This document shows positions 1-31,559 of a stretch of 64,000 nt of DNA, piece after piece (position 1 is the first letter of the stretch; each line of letters begins with the position of its first letter). A program made the position numbers and the translations under genes. The stretch is from Gordionus sp. m RMFG-2023 (Eukaryota; Nematomorpha; Gordioida; Chordodea; Parachordodidae), in contig NC_088777.1 in assembly GCF_954871325.1 (NCBI RefSeq), positions 20,685,366 through 20,749,365 of the forward strand, in the 5' to 3' direction. The notes beneath the pieces were generated by a model, which was not told the DNA's origin, made no database searches, and was given only the letters and a program-made list of their open reading frames with translations.

Positions 1-2181
1 AATTTTTATGGGTTTAAAGTGACAATAAGTTCTTCCAGGATATATATAGTATGGATTGATAAATTTAACAAATATGTTATATAAAAATTTTTGTTTTAAA
101 AAATCTTAACCGCAAAAAGCTATAAGATACTCCGGGTGCTTTTCATAATTCTTAAATTTTCTTTCTTAAATACTAATTTCCACTGTTTATTTGGGAAATT
201 TGCTTCAACTATTTTTTATATAGTACCTCAATTTTATGGAAAATATAACACCGATCTCCCCCTTGCCTTGCGTATATTCTCCCTAAATATTTTTTATTTA
301 AATGGCTTTAATTTTAAATAATATGATTACCGAGTTTTTTGAAGTTGGGGAATTCTTTAGAAACCACAATAATGGTACGTAAAAAATATTTATTATAGCG
401 ATGCTCCATACCAGCCTTAAATATAAATTATATAATTGGATTTTAAATTTCTTTTTACTTGTAATAAATAAAATTACATTAAAATAAATCTAATTATAAC
501 TCTGAAAAATCAGGCATTTTATGATCAAATTAAAAAAATATAGTTTTCCATCCAGTTCCCTTTGCATGGAAGGTTGATGCGCAATGTTTGGGAAGTTCTT
601 TCCAATAACCTTATGCTTTAAACCTACTATTATCAAAACTATTTATACAAGAAAGAAATGGAGAGCACCTGTGCAATTTATGATTTTCTATTAAATAGAG
701 TGATCCTTGAAATCACAAGAGAAACGACATCAATTAATTTAAAATATATAATCGGTATTCAAGAAAATCAATAATAAGGAGCTCTAAAATCTGCTAACTA
801 AGTCCAATTGACTATATTTTCATTTTTCTGGTTTATCTGATGAACCAAGTATACTTCTATTTTCCTTTTTTTAAATAATAACAAGCATTCAAACTGCGAT
901 ATAATATAGTATTAATTATTAATAATAAATTCATATGAAATTCCTGCAACGATGATAATAATATAGCATGTCACAACGCAAAATAATTTTTATCTCTACT
1001 TACGATAATACTCATGTTCATGCTCATCGCATGTAACAACAGAAGACAGATCCAATGAAACAAAACAATTTTTACCTCTACTTACGATAATATAATGTTT
1101 ATGTTAGGATATGTTAGGATAATCATTTTACCAGCCCCTGCACCAAAGAAGTTATACATTTCGGGATAAACCTGAAGACTGATCATTTACCAATGACAAA
1201 ATACAATTTTTTGACAAATATCAGGAATTAACTGACATTTCTTCAGTCAGAGAATTTAATAGGAAAAAAACAATATAATATTGGTAAGATCAACAAATGA
1301 AACAAATCCAAAACTATGCTTTCTTTAAAGATTTACTAAATGTGCATACCTTATTTAAAAATTTAACCTTAACATTACTATCAATTTTACAAAAAATGTA
1401 GATTTTTTAACCGATTTCAAACCTATTGATTCCTAGTGTATGTTGCAAATACAAAATACGACATTAAAATATATAAAGGTGCTCGGGTTACCTTCTAGAA
1501 ACTCATATTCTTTGTAGATTTGTACCTTACTAATAAAGCTCATGTTAAATTTCTCTATATTAAGTGCATGTCTGAGCCCTACCCAAAAACGCCTCGTTCT
1601 TGACGTTATTCAAATCACTCTTATATTTAATTGTCGCATTATAAGGAAAAATCACTCATAAGGAAAAATCACTCAAGAAATACGTGTGATTTACAATCCA
1701 ATCTATGGTCGTCCCAAATGTGACCAAATCAAATACTATAACCATAATACACCTGTAATATTCTTAGTATCGAAGAAATACATCTACCAGAACAAACAAA
1801 AACTCAAGAAAATTAATAGTTTGATAATTTAATATTTTATTTTTTAAATAATAATTAATTTAAATTAAATTTATCTAAATTATATACCTTTCATATAAAT
1901 AATATTATCCTAATATAAAAGAGGTAGATAAAATTTTAACTCATTTAATAATGATATTAATTATATATATAAATTATATTTATAAAATATAGTATAAAAC
2001 TGTTAATATACAAACCTTTTTTATATGTTTCATTAATTGCCTTAGAAAAAGTGATAATTTAATTTAAAAACTAATCCTGATTATTCAATAAACACTTTTA
2101 TATTATTTTACAAAAAAAATAGTAAGAATAAATTATAGGAATTATATAAAATAACAAAGTGAATGTAGTTAACGTATTTAC
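1..2181. other. AT-rich stretch downstream of SLC18 exon 13, no supported exon
   Basis: The rest of the transporter should lie here or further left, but no TM12-like frame was found. A short duplicated motif (ctctacttacgataata) occurs near 993 and 1077. On the minus strand the first copy creates a donor-like gtaagt after an acidic, tyrosine-rich frame (CDEHEHEYYR, about 1001-1031). That would suit an SLC18 C-tail, but it is unproven. Confidence 0.4.
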
Positions 2182-22460
<20,279 letters not shown>

Positions 22461-23855
22461 ATTGAAAAATTTATAAATCAAACAAAGGGGATCGAATATT
22501 TTTTAATTCATTTTGCATATCATAGCTAGAGATGCAATCTCACATTTATCTATTTTTGATTATTTAATATTTTTTATTATCGAGTTGTATTGTAGTAATG
22601 TTATAAAAAAATTAAATATCAACAGTGATTTGTTTTAAAATGCAAAAATAAATAAATAAGGCTGCCAAAGATTATAATCATACTTTTAAATCTATATTTA
22701 AAAAATATGAGTATACTAATAATAACTATCTAATAAAGATAATTAGTAAATCTCAAAAAATATTGATATTATTTAAACTTTTACATTTATTAACAAGTTT
22801 ATATTTATATCGGAGACCTATAGGGGCCTAGACTAAAGCCTTGCCTGGCCCAAAATGTTATTAAAAAAAACATTTTGAAAAATAAGGGCAGTGTCAATTT
22901 CAAAAATATAAGCTTAAATTATATTAATTATATAAAATTATATAATGGAGAAGTTAATAATTTAGTGTTCATATTTAAAATTTCCCTTTGAAACAATTTG
23001 CAAAATACATCGAAAATTATTCAAAATAACGAAATTTTAAAAATTTTGGACTGGACTGAAAAATGGTCAAAAACTAAAATCAGGCGTGGGACATAAAATT
23101 TCTAGAAAATACAGTCGGGCTTGAAAATAATTTTTTTTCACATCATACCCTTAAATACTTCTGCAGATCTCTGGTTTATTTATATATTGAAATAAATCCA
23201 GAATTTTATTTTAGGGTGGCCATTCAAAAACTCATTAGATTGAGGGCATCGCCCACATGCATTATTGGAGTTAAACACAATTTTCCTAGCGAAGCCCACT
23301 TAGTGCGATTTACTTTAGATAATACTCTAAGATAACACTATAATTAAAATAAATTTTTATATATATTTTCACTTTCTTTATTACATTAAATATTTATAAA
23401 CCAATTAATATCATGAAACTATTAATATTATTATAATATAAGAGACTCATGATAATAAAATTAAATTATAAAAAGGAGAGGTATAACCTTTTAGGATTGA
23501 ATTTTTTTTCGGTAGAATTTTCCTATATATTTCAAAAAAGACCTAACCATTTAACCAACTAAAACCGTGTCATGGTTATTTATTTTCAAATTAGATTAAA
23601 TAAACACACCTGATTTAGACCTCTTAAACCATGGTCTCTTTTTTTCCTGAAACTAGAGTATTTTTTCTTGAACAAGCCTTTAGGCAGGTCCAGGAATTTT
23701 AGACATTTTATGATTTTCCTCAAAATAAAAGTAAAAAATATTAAATTAGTTCCAAATTGTATTTATTGTTTTTAGACTTAATCCATAAATATGCAACTGT
23801 CCTAACAGATTGGAAGTAGTGTTAGATAAATAAACCTTTGTAATTTTTCTACATG
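22461..23855. other. 5' flank of the SLC18 gene
   Basis: No promoter motif can be defended in DNA this AT-rich. A probable hAT-type MITE lies at about 22815-23174 (see its own entry). The rest is AT-rich. Confidence 0.4.
22815..23174. mobile_element. Possible member of the CAGAGACCTGCAG hAT MITE family
   Basis: The right end CTGCAGATCTCTG matches the end of the MITE at 50519-52764. The left end CGGAGACCTATAGGGGCC is diverged. The flanks do not give a clear duplication. Confidence 0.35.
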
Positions 23856-24755
23856 TAGAGTAGACTGGGGTTAGGTAAATCCCGGGGCTTGGCAAACCAC
23901 TTAATCTCATTTTAAAATTAAATACACCAGAAGGTTAAAATTTATCCTAATATAGTTTCTATTAGTTTACAAATTTTAATTTTTATTAAAATATATAATC
24001 ATTTATGTGTGAATTATTATTTATTGAGCCCATTTTTAAAAACGGCTAATTCAATATTTTAGCCAGAAAAATATTGTCTAAGGCCTCGAGATTTCGTTAA
24101 TAGATGTTCAATTTAAACACTCTTCTATAATTTGGGTAAGTTTTATAGTATTTATTATGTCTAGATATCATTTCAATCATGATTTGACAATTTAGAGCTA
24201 GCGGGGCTTGCTACCATACACATCAATTATGACAGTTAATAATGAAAAAAATTTTAAAATCTTGAAAAGGTAATTTCATGGCTGTTTATGATTGGTATTT
24301 AGGATTTATGCTAAGAAGTCATAATCTCTCCTTAAGATCCTTATTTTTTTATATCCAAAATATTTATTAAATTATCCAAAATTAAGTTTCAATTTTTATA
24401 TATAATTAGCTTTAATTAAGTATTATGATATTTTGAACATAACAACAATAAAATTTTACTATACGTATCACTAAATAAAAATGCATTCCAATATATTATG
24501 GCCTAAAAAAACCAATGGTTTAGGAAACCCCTCGAAGTGGTTTACCTGACTCCGTATTGGGGCTTGTTGGACAAAATTTTCACTTTTACAAAAAATAAAA
24601 TTTAAAAAAAATCATTATATTCTTAAAATTTTTTAAAAGGCACCTTTATAGAGCATAGTATTAGGTATCTCATATATTATTTTTCATATTATTTTAAAAA
24701 AACCAAGAGCTATAGTCAATTTGTAAAAGTCGGTTTGACTAACCCCAGTCTCTCC
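23856..24755. mobile_element. pogo-like MITE, copy 2, with a nested MITE fragment
   Basis: The ends AGACTGGGGTTAGGTAAA and CTAACCCCAGTCTCTCC are inverted, with TA at the right flank. The body matches copy 1 at 18857-19724. A fragment of the TAG-ended hAT MITE (about 24025-24112) interrupts the shared body. Confidence 0.7.
24025..24112. mobile_element. TAG-ended hAT MITE fragment inside pogo-like MITE
   Basis: It contains aaaaacggctaattcaatat, tttagcc and cctcgagatttcgttaatag, the shared interior of the family. The copy at 18857 lacks it. Confidence 0.5.
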
Positions 24756-25514
24756 TACAAATAGTTCTCACAGCACAACAACTCCATGGATTGGCTCAAC
24801 TTTCCCCGGGTATGGCTTATAATTTATCATTGTATTCGTAAAATATGTGGTGTGATGCCTTTTTATAATTATAACAATGCAAAAATAGGCTAAGTTGGAA
24901 CAAAATGAGAAAATATTTAAAATTAACACGTATTTGAGTTTTCTCTTTGCTCGTAATTCCCTGACTGGTCTTCTCTAAACCATGTGTTTTAGGCAGAGCT
25001 GTACTGATACCGAATATCAGTATCACCTGATACTTATGATATTGGCCGGCATCGGTCAATACTTTTTATCTTTTGGTAATAGCATAAGCTGATAAATAAA
25101 ATTTAGGTATCCTGATTGATATTTTTTATCCTTATTATAAATGAAGTTAGATACAAATGTATAAATATAATGTACTACACCCTATTTTTTTTATAGACAG
25201 AGAAATAAAAATATTAAATATTATCTAAATCCAGGTCTTATCTTCTTTTTTTTCAAAAATTATTATTAGTTTTTAGACCATTTTTGATTTTAAGTTGTCC
25301 CTCTCTTATTCTTCCTGTTTTTTCGGACTATTTAATATTTTTATTTATTTTCCTAAAAAATGATAACTTTATTATATTTTACGTCATGTTGTCTATCAAA
25401 TTCAAAATCATAATTTTAAATTTTATTCATATTTTTTTTAAATTCTTCTAAATTTTACCTTTTAAATTAAAACAAATTTTAAATGTTATAATTATTTTAA
25501 AAGTTAAGAAGAAA

Positions 25515-25660
25515 ATGAATCAATGGCAGAATGTCTGTTCTGCAAGAGGTGAGATGGTTAAACCAAGGGCACGAATATTACATCTAATTTAAAAAAAAAC
25601 ACCTTAAATGCCGATATTTTTCAGAAAATAAAAAATAAATTGAAAAAGAAAACACTATAA
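25515..25660 (+). pseudogene. BED zinc-finger fragment of a hAT transposase
   Basis: Short plus-strand frames give AECLFCK, then a gap, then ITSNLKKHLKCRYF with QKIKNKLKK. This is the C-x2-C ... TSNLxxHL pattern of BED fingers found at the N-terminus of hAT proteins. Frameshifts divide it, and no further transposase follows. Confidence 0.45.
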
Positions 25661-25949
25661 AAATTACCCGAAATTATATATTTCAGTAAATGCTTGGGAA
25701 GTGTTTGCAAATAGAAGCCAAATGGAATATAAATACTGCTATTAAAAATCAGTAAATTAAACGGAGAAATAATTCGCCTTAACTGTGAACTATATCGAGA
25801 CTATCTTAAATGATTAATGGGTGGTGTGCCCTATGTATTATATAATATATGTTTTAAAAAATGTAATTTTCAGGCTAATACAGGCATATCAGATTTTCCC
25901 AATACACGGTTGCATTGGGGTCTGGGTTTTAGGTATTTTGAATTTGTAT

Positions 25950-26385
25950 TAGAGATCTGCAATGCTTAGCCCGTTATCTAAGGACCTGGTCGGTTACGCC
26001 TGAAAAATTTATTTGAGCGGGTCAAGAATTAATTGGCCGGTGTAGGGATGGGCGTGCAAAAAGTAGAGATGCCCGGTACACTTAATAAATAATTGAAAGA
26101 AATTATTTCTAAAACCTAATTTTGTTAAAATAATACATTTTATTTAACTTATAATTTTAATGATTAAATGACTTGTTACTATGATCATTTTTCCCACATT
26201 TTGTGTTTATTGTGATAATAAGAAAATCATGAAACCAAATCTCCTCATCACTATTGGTTATTTGGAGTATATGTTTGGATTTTAAAAAGCCGGGCAGGGC
26301 AACCTTAGTAAAAAAAAATTAGAAACGGGTTGGGTACAAATTTGGACGGGTCGGGTTTAAATTTTTTCCCATTTGCAGACTTCTA
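25950..26385. mobile_element. hAT MITE, TAGAGATCTGCA ends, 8-bp duplication
   Basis: The element runs from TAGAGATCTGCAATGC to ATTTGCAGACTTCTA, flanked on both sides by atttgtat (25942-25949 and 26386-26393). It is GC-richer than its surroundings, with CGGGT-type runs inside, and has no coding capacity. A solo end of the same family lies at about 31228-31242. Confidence 0.85.
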
Positions 26386-26393
26386 ATTTGTAT

Positions 26394-28464
26394 TACCTAT
26401 ATATTTCTATAATTTTTTTTATTATTTACGAATTCTACTAACTAAGTTATGCCAAACAAAATAAATTATCCGTTAATTTTTTTTTAAACTTTCAAAATTA
26501 GTTTCGTTAATAATTGTAAATATCGAGACAAGCTAAATCCAATACTTAAATTATTTTTTAAATTTTAAAATATATCATGTGTTATCTAATATTAAAAAAC
26601 AGTTTAGATCGTTAGATGGATAATATATAACAATTTCAAGCATTAATTAACATGACACAAAAAAATTTATATTGCTTTTAATAATAACAACATTAATGAA
26701 AAATTAAAAAAAATTAAATTTTAGAGATTTATAAAAAATATTATATAAAAATTAAGTGTACAATTATAAACTATGATCCTAAAAAAATGGTCAAAAATTT
26801 ATTGTCTGATGCAATAGACCTCATGATTTTTTTAAAATACATAATTTGAGTTAACATTTAAGAATGACCAGTTTCATTATGTTGAGAAAACTTGATAGAT
26901 AAAAAGACAAAAAGCCAATCAATATCTGAATTCTGAATATTTTTTTTGACTTTAATAAATACCAATTACTTAATTTCGAAAATTAAGCGCTCTTAAAATC
27001 ATAACGTTTTCTCGATAGGAAAAATTATGAAAAAAAATAATATAAATTAAGGTTTCTTCATTGGTGATAAAATTGCCTGAAATTTATAGGGCGGGTATTC
27101 TACACATTTTGGAAGCATTTCCGGCAAAACAGTTCTTTAAATTTAATAAAATATACTCAATTAATGATTTAAAATGCAAAACTTGCTGGGCATGTCGGGA
27201 AAACCTATTAAACTATCGCCTTACCCAAAAATTATATCTTACATGTAGAGGGTCAATTAGTCAATATGTTATTTTTTAAAATTTAAATCATTTTTTGAAC
27301 TTGTTTTTTTTTAAAATTTAATTTAATGGGAAATGTATTCCAGCATGTTTAAAGTATCTATCATGAGAATTTCAGACAATTTTGCTATGAACTTAATTTA
27401 ATTTATGCTTATTTTTCCGTAGATTTATTTAAAATATAAATTATAAATAACCCAAAAATTAAAGGCAAAATTATCTGAAATTCATAGGGGGTACCCTAGG
27501 GTAATACATTTTAAACGCGTTCAAAATAGATAATTTATAAGTAAAGTAAAGATTTAAAACTTAAATTATAACACTAGGCGGAAAAAGCACATTAAAGCTA
27601 AATAAAAATTAACTTCATACATTCTATTTATAATTTAAAAATTTTAATAATATATACCTCAATCATAAATATATTCTATATAAAATGACACTGGACAATA
27701 AAAAAATTTTAAAACTTAGAAAGAGTTAAAATTACTTCTTTTTAAGATTTAAACAACTTTTTAAAATTGAGATATTTTTGTCCAGGTCATTTTGTCCATA
27801 TCATATAAATTTAAAAAAAATACATTATTTTTGTTTAAAGCCCATTTTATGTTAAAGTTCGGGTTAAGTATTCGGCCAATGTTTAACACATAGAAAAAAT
27901 CTGCGATATAATAAAAATTATGTGTTTACTTTATTAAAGATATAAATGATTGTATTGTATCGTGTTTTTATTTTTTATATTTTAATCTCTTTTCTTTCTC
28001 TTCATTTCATAATGACATAATAAATTAACTACGATAAAAAAATTATGAACGATTATTTTTTATAACTATAATCTAAGTGCTTAATGGGACGGAAGGAATG
28101 TTGAATAAGTCTTTCAATCTATTTATAATTGGTTATTTGGATTGAACGCTTCTATTCCTAATTATAGAATCTTTTAGTTTTTTGAGAATAATGAAAATGA
28201 AACAAGTGTAGTTATACTTTTATAATCCTGCATTAATGAAAATAATTCAAATAGAACCGTGATAAATTATTTTCTCCTCTTTTAATTCCCGGTTAAGATT
28301 TATAGCAGTATTAAGTTTGACTGTTTAGCTATCATATTTCAAAATATAAACCATGTATATTTATATAGAAAGAATTAAGTATTGTAAAAAAATATGATTG
28401 TAGTGTATCCTATTTTAATATTTTAAGGAATAAATATAGCTATTTTATATTTATGCATACATAT
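26394..28464. other. AT-rich intergenic DNA with hairpin MITE fragments
   Basis: Two further partial copies of the GGCAA hairpin MITE lie at about 27060-27150 and 27330-27590 (ggcaaaattatctgaaattc, tcagacaattttgc). The open frame at 27061-27279 is part of this repeat and is not a gene. Nothing else was recognised. Confidence 0.5.
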
Positions 28465-28840
28465 GTTAGCGGCAATATGTTTTTTCCGACAATGTGTTAC
28501 TTTTTAATTAAATCATTTTTTGATTACGTTATTTTAAATTTAAAAATCTGATTTTACTGGAATATTATTCCATCATGTTTGGAATATTTACCATGTGAGT
28601 TTAAGAATATTTTGTCATGAACTTTTATATCATTTATATTCGTTTTTCCATAGAGTTTTCATAAAAATTATAAATGACTCAACAGTTAACGGCAAAATTA
28701 TTAGAAATTCATAATATAGGTATTCTAAAAGACGGAATACATTTCTGATAAAATCAGATTTTTAAATTAAAAAACACCCTCAGAAAATGATTTAAAGTTG
28801 AAAAAATAACAAATTGCCAGAAAAACACATTGTCGCTAAC
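28465..28840. mobile_element. Best copy of the GGCAA hairpin MITE
   Basis: The ends GTTAGCGGCAATATG and ACACATTGTCGCTAAC are inverted, and the symmetry continues through nearly the whole element, so the single strand could fold into one long hairpin. Relatives are at 6143, 16235, 27060 and 27330. The target duplication is unclear. Confidence 0.7.
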
Positions 28841-28910
28841 GTATACAATAAATTAATTTCAGTTTAATTTTATACTCTTTCTGTAATATAGGAGAGACTA
28901 GGGATGGGCA

Positions 28911-29100
28911 TAGTTTTGTTAAACGGCTCGATTTTAAAAACACCTAACCCAATATTTTAGCCAAAAAATATTGCGCCAGCCTCAAGATTCGATAATAGAT
29001 TACCAAACCTTTCTCCCCTCTATGAGCAATATCTTAAGTATTTTTTGGCAAAAAATATTAGGCTAGCCGATTTTAAAAATCGAGCAGTTTAACAACACTA
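28911..29100. mobile_element. TAG-ended hAT MITE, complete 190-bp copy
   Basis: The ends TAGTTTTGTTAAACGGCTCG and CGAGCAGTTTAACAACACTA are inverted. The flanks gatgggca (28903-28910) and gatgagca (29101-29108) form an 8-bp duplication with one mismatch. Confidence 0.8.
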
Positions 29101-29779
29101 GATGAGCATATATTTGTATCACAGATCCTAAAATATGGATCGTTATCGGCATTTAAATAAATTACTGATAGTTGGTTTTTGATCCTACAACCCGGAGCGT
29201 GCAAGATCAGTTTTTCTAGAAAAGTTAGTCTTTTTGTTTCTTTATTTTTTTTTCAAAGGTATTTTTGATATAATATGGGAGGGTAAATGTCATGTTTTTG
29301 CTCATTGTATATAAAAGATCTAAAGTCTACTTTTCCAATAAATTTAATATGAAAGTTTAGCCCAATTAATCTAAAAAATAAAGTTAAATCATATTAATAT
29401 TTTATGATCTTTAATTAAATGATATGAATATAATTGTATATTGCTCATTCACATATACAATTGGTGATGTAAAACGGCTCGATTTGATTTTTAGAAACGG
29501 CTCAAATCGAGCTTTTTTATCTTATTTGGCTCTAGTTCAGAAAGAAATAATTTTTTCTTTTTATATTATTACAACTTCTCAAAACAAAAAAATTAATAAA
29601 TATAATGCTGATTTCATTATAAGGTCTACTATCCCCCTAAATTCACTGATTACTAACATTATATTTTATTGAAATGCTTGGAAGCATAAATCCTAACATT
29701 AAAGTCATCTCAAATTTTTAAAACAAATATTCAAAACAATCACCTAAATAAAAAAAGACATGCTATATCCTGCTAGAAA

Positions 29780-30085
29780 AATTACAAGCAAACTGGTTAT
29801 CACAATAGATTTATTAACTACTGTTTAAAAACTTTCATATATATCTATTAGTGGCACTTTATAGATGAATCGTAGAAAATAAAAGAAATAATATTAGATA
29901 TTAATTATGTACCCTATCCTCACAAAGCAGAGAACATCTATAAATGTCTCTCTGAATTAACTGTTGAATACAATTTAAAGGAAAAATAATAAGTAGCAAC
30001 TGATAACGCTGCAAATATGCTTAAAACAGAGAATAACATCTACATACATGAGTACAAACCCATTTTCAGCATATGGATGTCTGAA
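29780..30085 (+). pseudogene. hAT transposase RNase H-fold fragment
   Basis: Broken plus-strand frames read EIILDINYVPYPHKAENIYK, CLSELTVEYNLKEK and VATDNAANMLKT. This is the hAT sequence 'FID..WK...I.LD...VPYPHKAENI...L......W.L..KI.....DNA.NM', where the final Asp belongs to the catalytic triad. In-frame stops and frameshifts are present. It abuts the 16-bp tandem array. Confidence 0.75.
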
Positions 30086-30092
30086 ACCACCT

Positions 30093-30236
30093 AGCGACAT
30101 TTTATCACGAGACACTTTATCATGCGACACTTTATCATGACGACACTTTATCATGACGACACTTTATCATGACGACACTTTATCATGACGACACTTTATC
30201 ATGACGACACTTTATCACAACACGCGACACTTTATA
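30093..30236 (+). repeat. 16-bp minisatellite, unit CGACACTTTATCATGA
   Basis: About eight units, the central five nearly identical and the outer ones degraded (cgacattttatcacga at the left, gcgacactttataatga at the right). It lies beside a MULE transposase relic. Tandem repeats of this kind often form the ends of Mutator-like elements. Confidence 0.93.
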
Positions 30237-30464
30237 ATGATATACTTTAAACTTAATTTAATATATTTGAAAAGTTAAATTTTCATAATATCCAATTTTT
30301 TGACTTTTCTGTTTAAATTTCAATATTTTTAATTTTTTTTGTATTTTTTTATTGAAAAAAACGAATATTTTAATTTTCATAGTAAAATAATTTAATTATC
30401 ATCTTATCTAGGGAAACAGGAGACATATCAATATATCACGAGTAAAAAATATAAAATATTTAAT

Positions 30465-30707
30465 TGCATGAAATATGGACAATAGCTTTTAAAAATGTTA
30501 AAGAATCCGATAGTCCATAATTCGAAACACATATCTGAAATCGTTTTTTTATATCTTCATATTTCTTTGAGAAGTACAGTATGTCCCCATTATGACTTGA
30601 CGATATAGGGCCTTATGTTTTTGCATATTTTTTTGTATCCCATCTAAAAATTTCCAAAGCGTTGGGTGAGAACATTGGTATAGGGATTGAATTCCATAAT
30701 GATCTTT
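30465..30707 (-). pseudogene. MULE (Mutator-like) transposase C-terminal relic
   Basis: The minus strand reads HYGIQSLYQCSHPTLWKFLD, GIQKNMQKHKALYRQVIMGT and KNDFRYVFRIMDYRI. This resembles the end of animal FLYWCH-type MULE transposases ('..G.SHPTLWKFI.GI......'). Frames are interrupted by stops. It is probably the body of the element whose repeat array is at 30093. Confidence 0.65.
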
Positions 30708-31227
30708 TCTAAAGTTAGTGATAGAATATCAAAAAAGGAATAGAATGAATCAAAAGATGGTTCAATCTCTAATGACTAAATAATTAGAATATTTATATAT
30801 AAATCAATTATTTTATAATCAAATATCTATCAAATTATATATATCAAAATCCATTAAATATGTATATATTTTTTTATATAATAATTATTTATTTAAAATT
30901 TTATCTTAATATTTAAAACACTTTAATATAAACACAATTTCATAATTGCGTTGCCAAGAAGGAATTATAATTATATCTAAAAATTTCTATTTGTATCTTT
31001 TAACTTATAAAAATTCTTGGCTTCGTTTGTAAAATGCCAAATTTTTGTGTCAAGATTTTTTTAAAACTTATAGTAAGGGCGGGTGGCTGGTGAGTTAAAT
31101 AAAATTTTAAGTAATGGGCGGATGAATATTTAATATTTACCAAGCGAAATAAGAAGAATAGTTTAAATATCTTTAAATTAGACTGACGGGGTAAAAAAAA
31201 ATTCCAAATAACGAGTGAGAGGGCTTC

Positions 31228-31242
31228 CATTGCAGACCTCTA
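31228..31242. mobile_element. End of a hAT MITE inserted in a LINE relic
   Basis: The sequence CCATTGCAGACCTCTA is the inverted counterpart of the TAGAGATCTGCAATGC end of the MITE at 25950. It interrupts the LINE relic on its right. Its other end was not located (searched to about 30770). Confidence 0.5.
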
Positions 31243-31249
31243 GTTCGGA

Positions 31250-31545
31250 ATATGGGCGGCTGTTAAACCTCAATTTATTACAAGGTTTATTTCTATGTAA
31301 CGCTGGTGTTGCCCTTGACTGAATAAACAATTGAGGCCATGTCTACTCTTTGAATCAACTGGTAATTTGCATTTGATATAAGCATGTGGCTGTACAATGT
31401 CACATCCTAATAAACCAATGGCAACTCTTAATTGTTCGTCTGATAAGAGATTACTAATGTTACGACTAGGAAGTGACTCTAAACATTCATGACCACCATG
31501 TCTGTCAGCTGATTGAAGAAGTTGAATGCAATTTAAAGGTGGATT
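31250..31545 (-). pseudogene. Non-LTR retrotransposon C-terminal fragment
   Basis: One minus-strand frame stays open for about 90 codons without an ATG. It reads SLPSRNISNLLSDEQLRVAI, GLLGCDIVQPHAYIKCKLP, VDSKSRHGLNCLFSQGQHQR and YIEINLVI. I recall the pattern 'GLRLG..IVQPH.C.CG..VDS.G.HGLSC..S.GRH.RH..IND.I' from C-terminal regions of animal LINE-type reverse transcriptase proteins. That assignment is from memory of the pattern. The frame is cut on the right side by the hAT MITE end. Confidence 0.5.
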
Positions 31546-31559
31546 TACTTATATATCGG

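Noticed and set aside
27061-27279. 72-codon plus-strand frame with several Cys residues
   Set aside because: Its DNA is part of the GGCAA hairpin MITE family, which recurs at non-homologous places with broken frames.
30093-30236. CRISPR-like or regulatory repeat array
   Set aside because: The 16-bp units are directly adjacent with no unique spacers, so it is a minisatellite.
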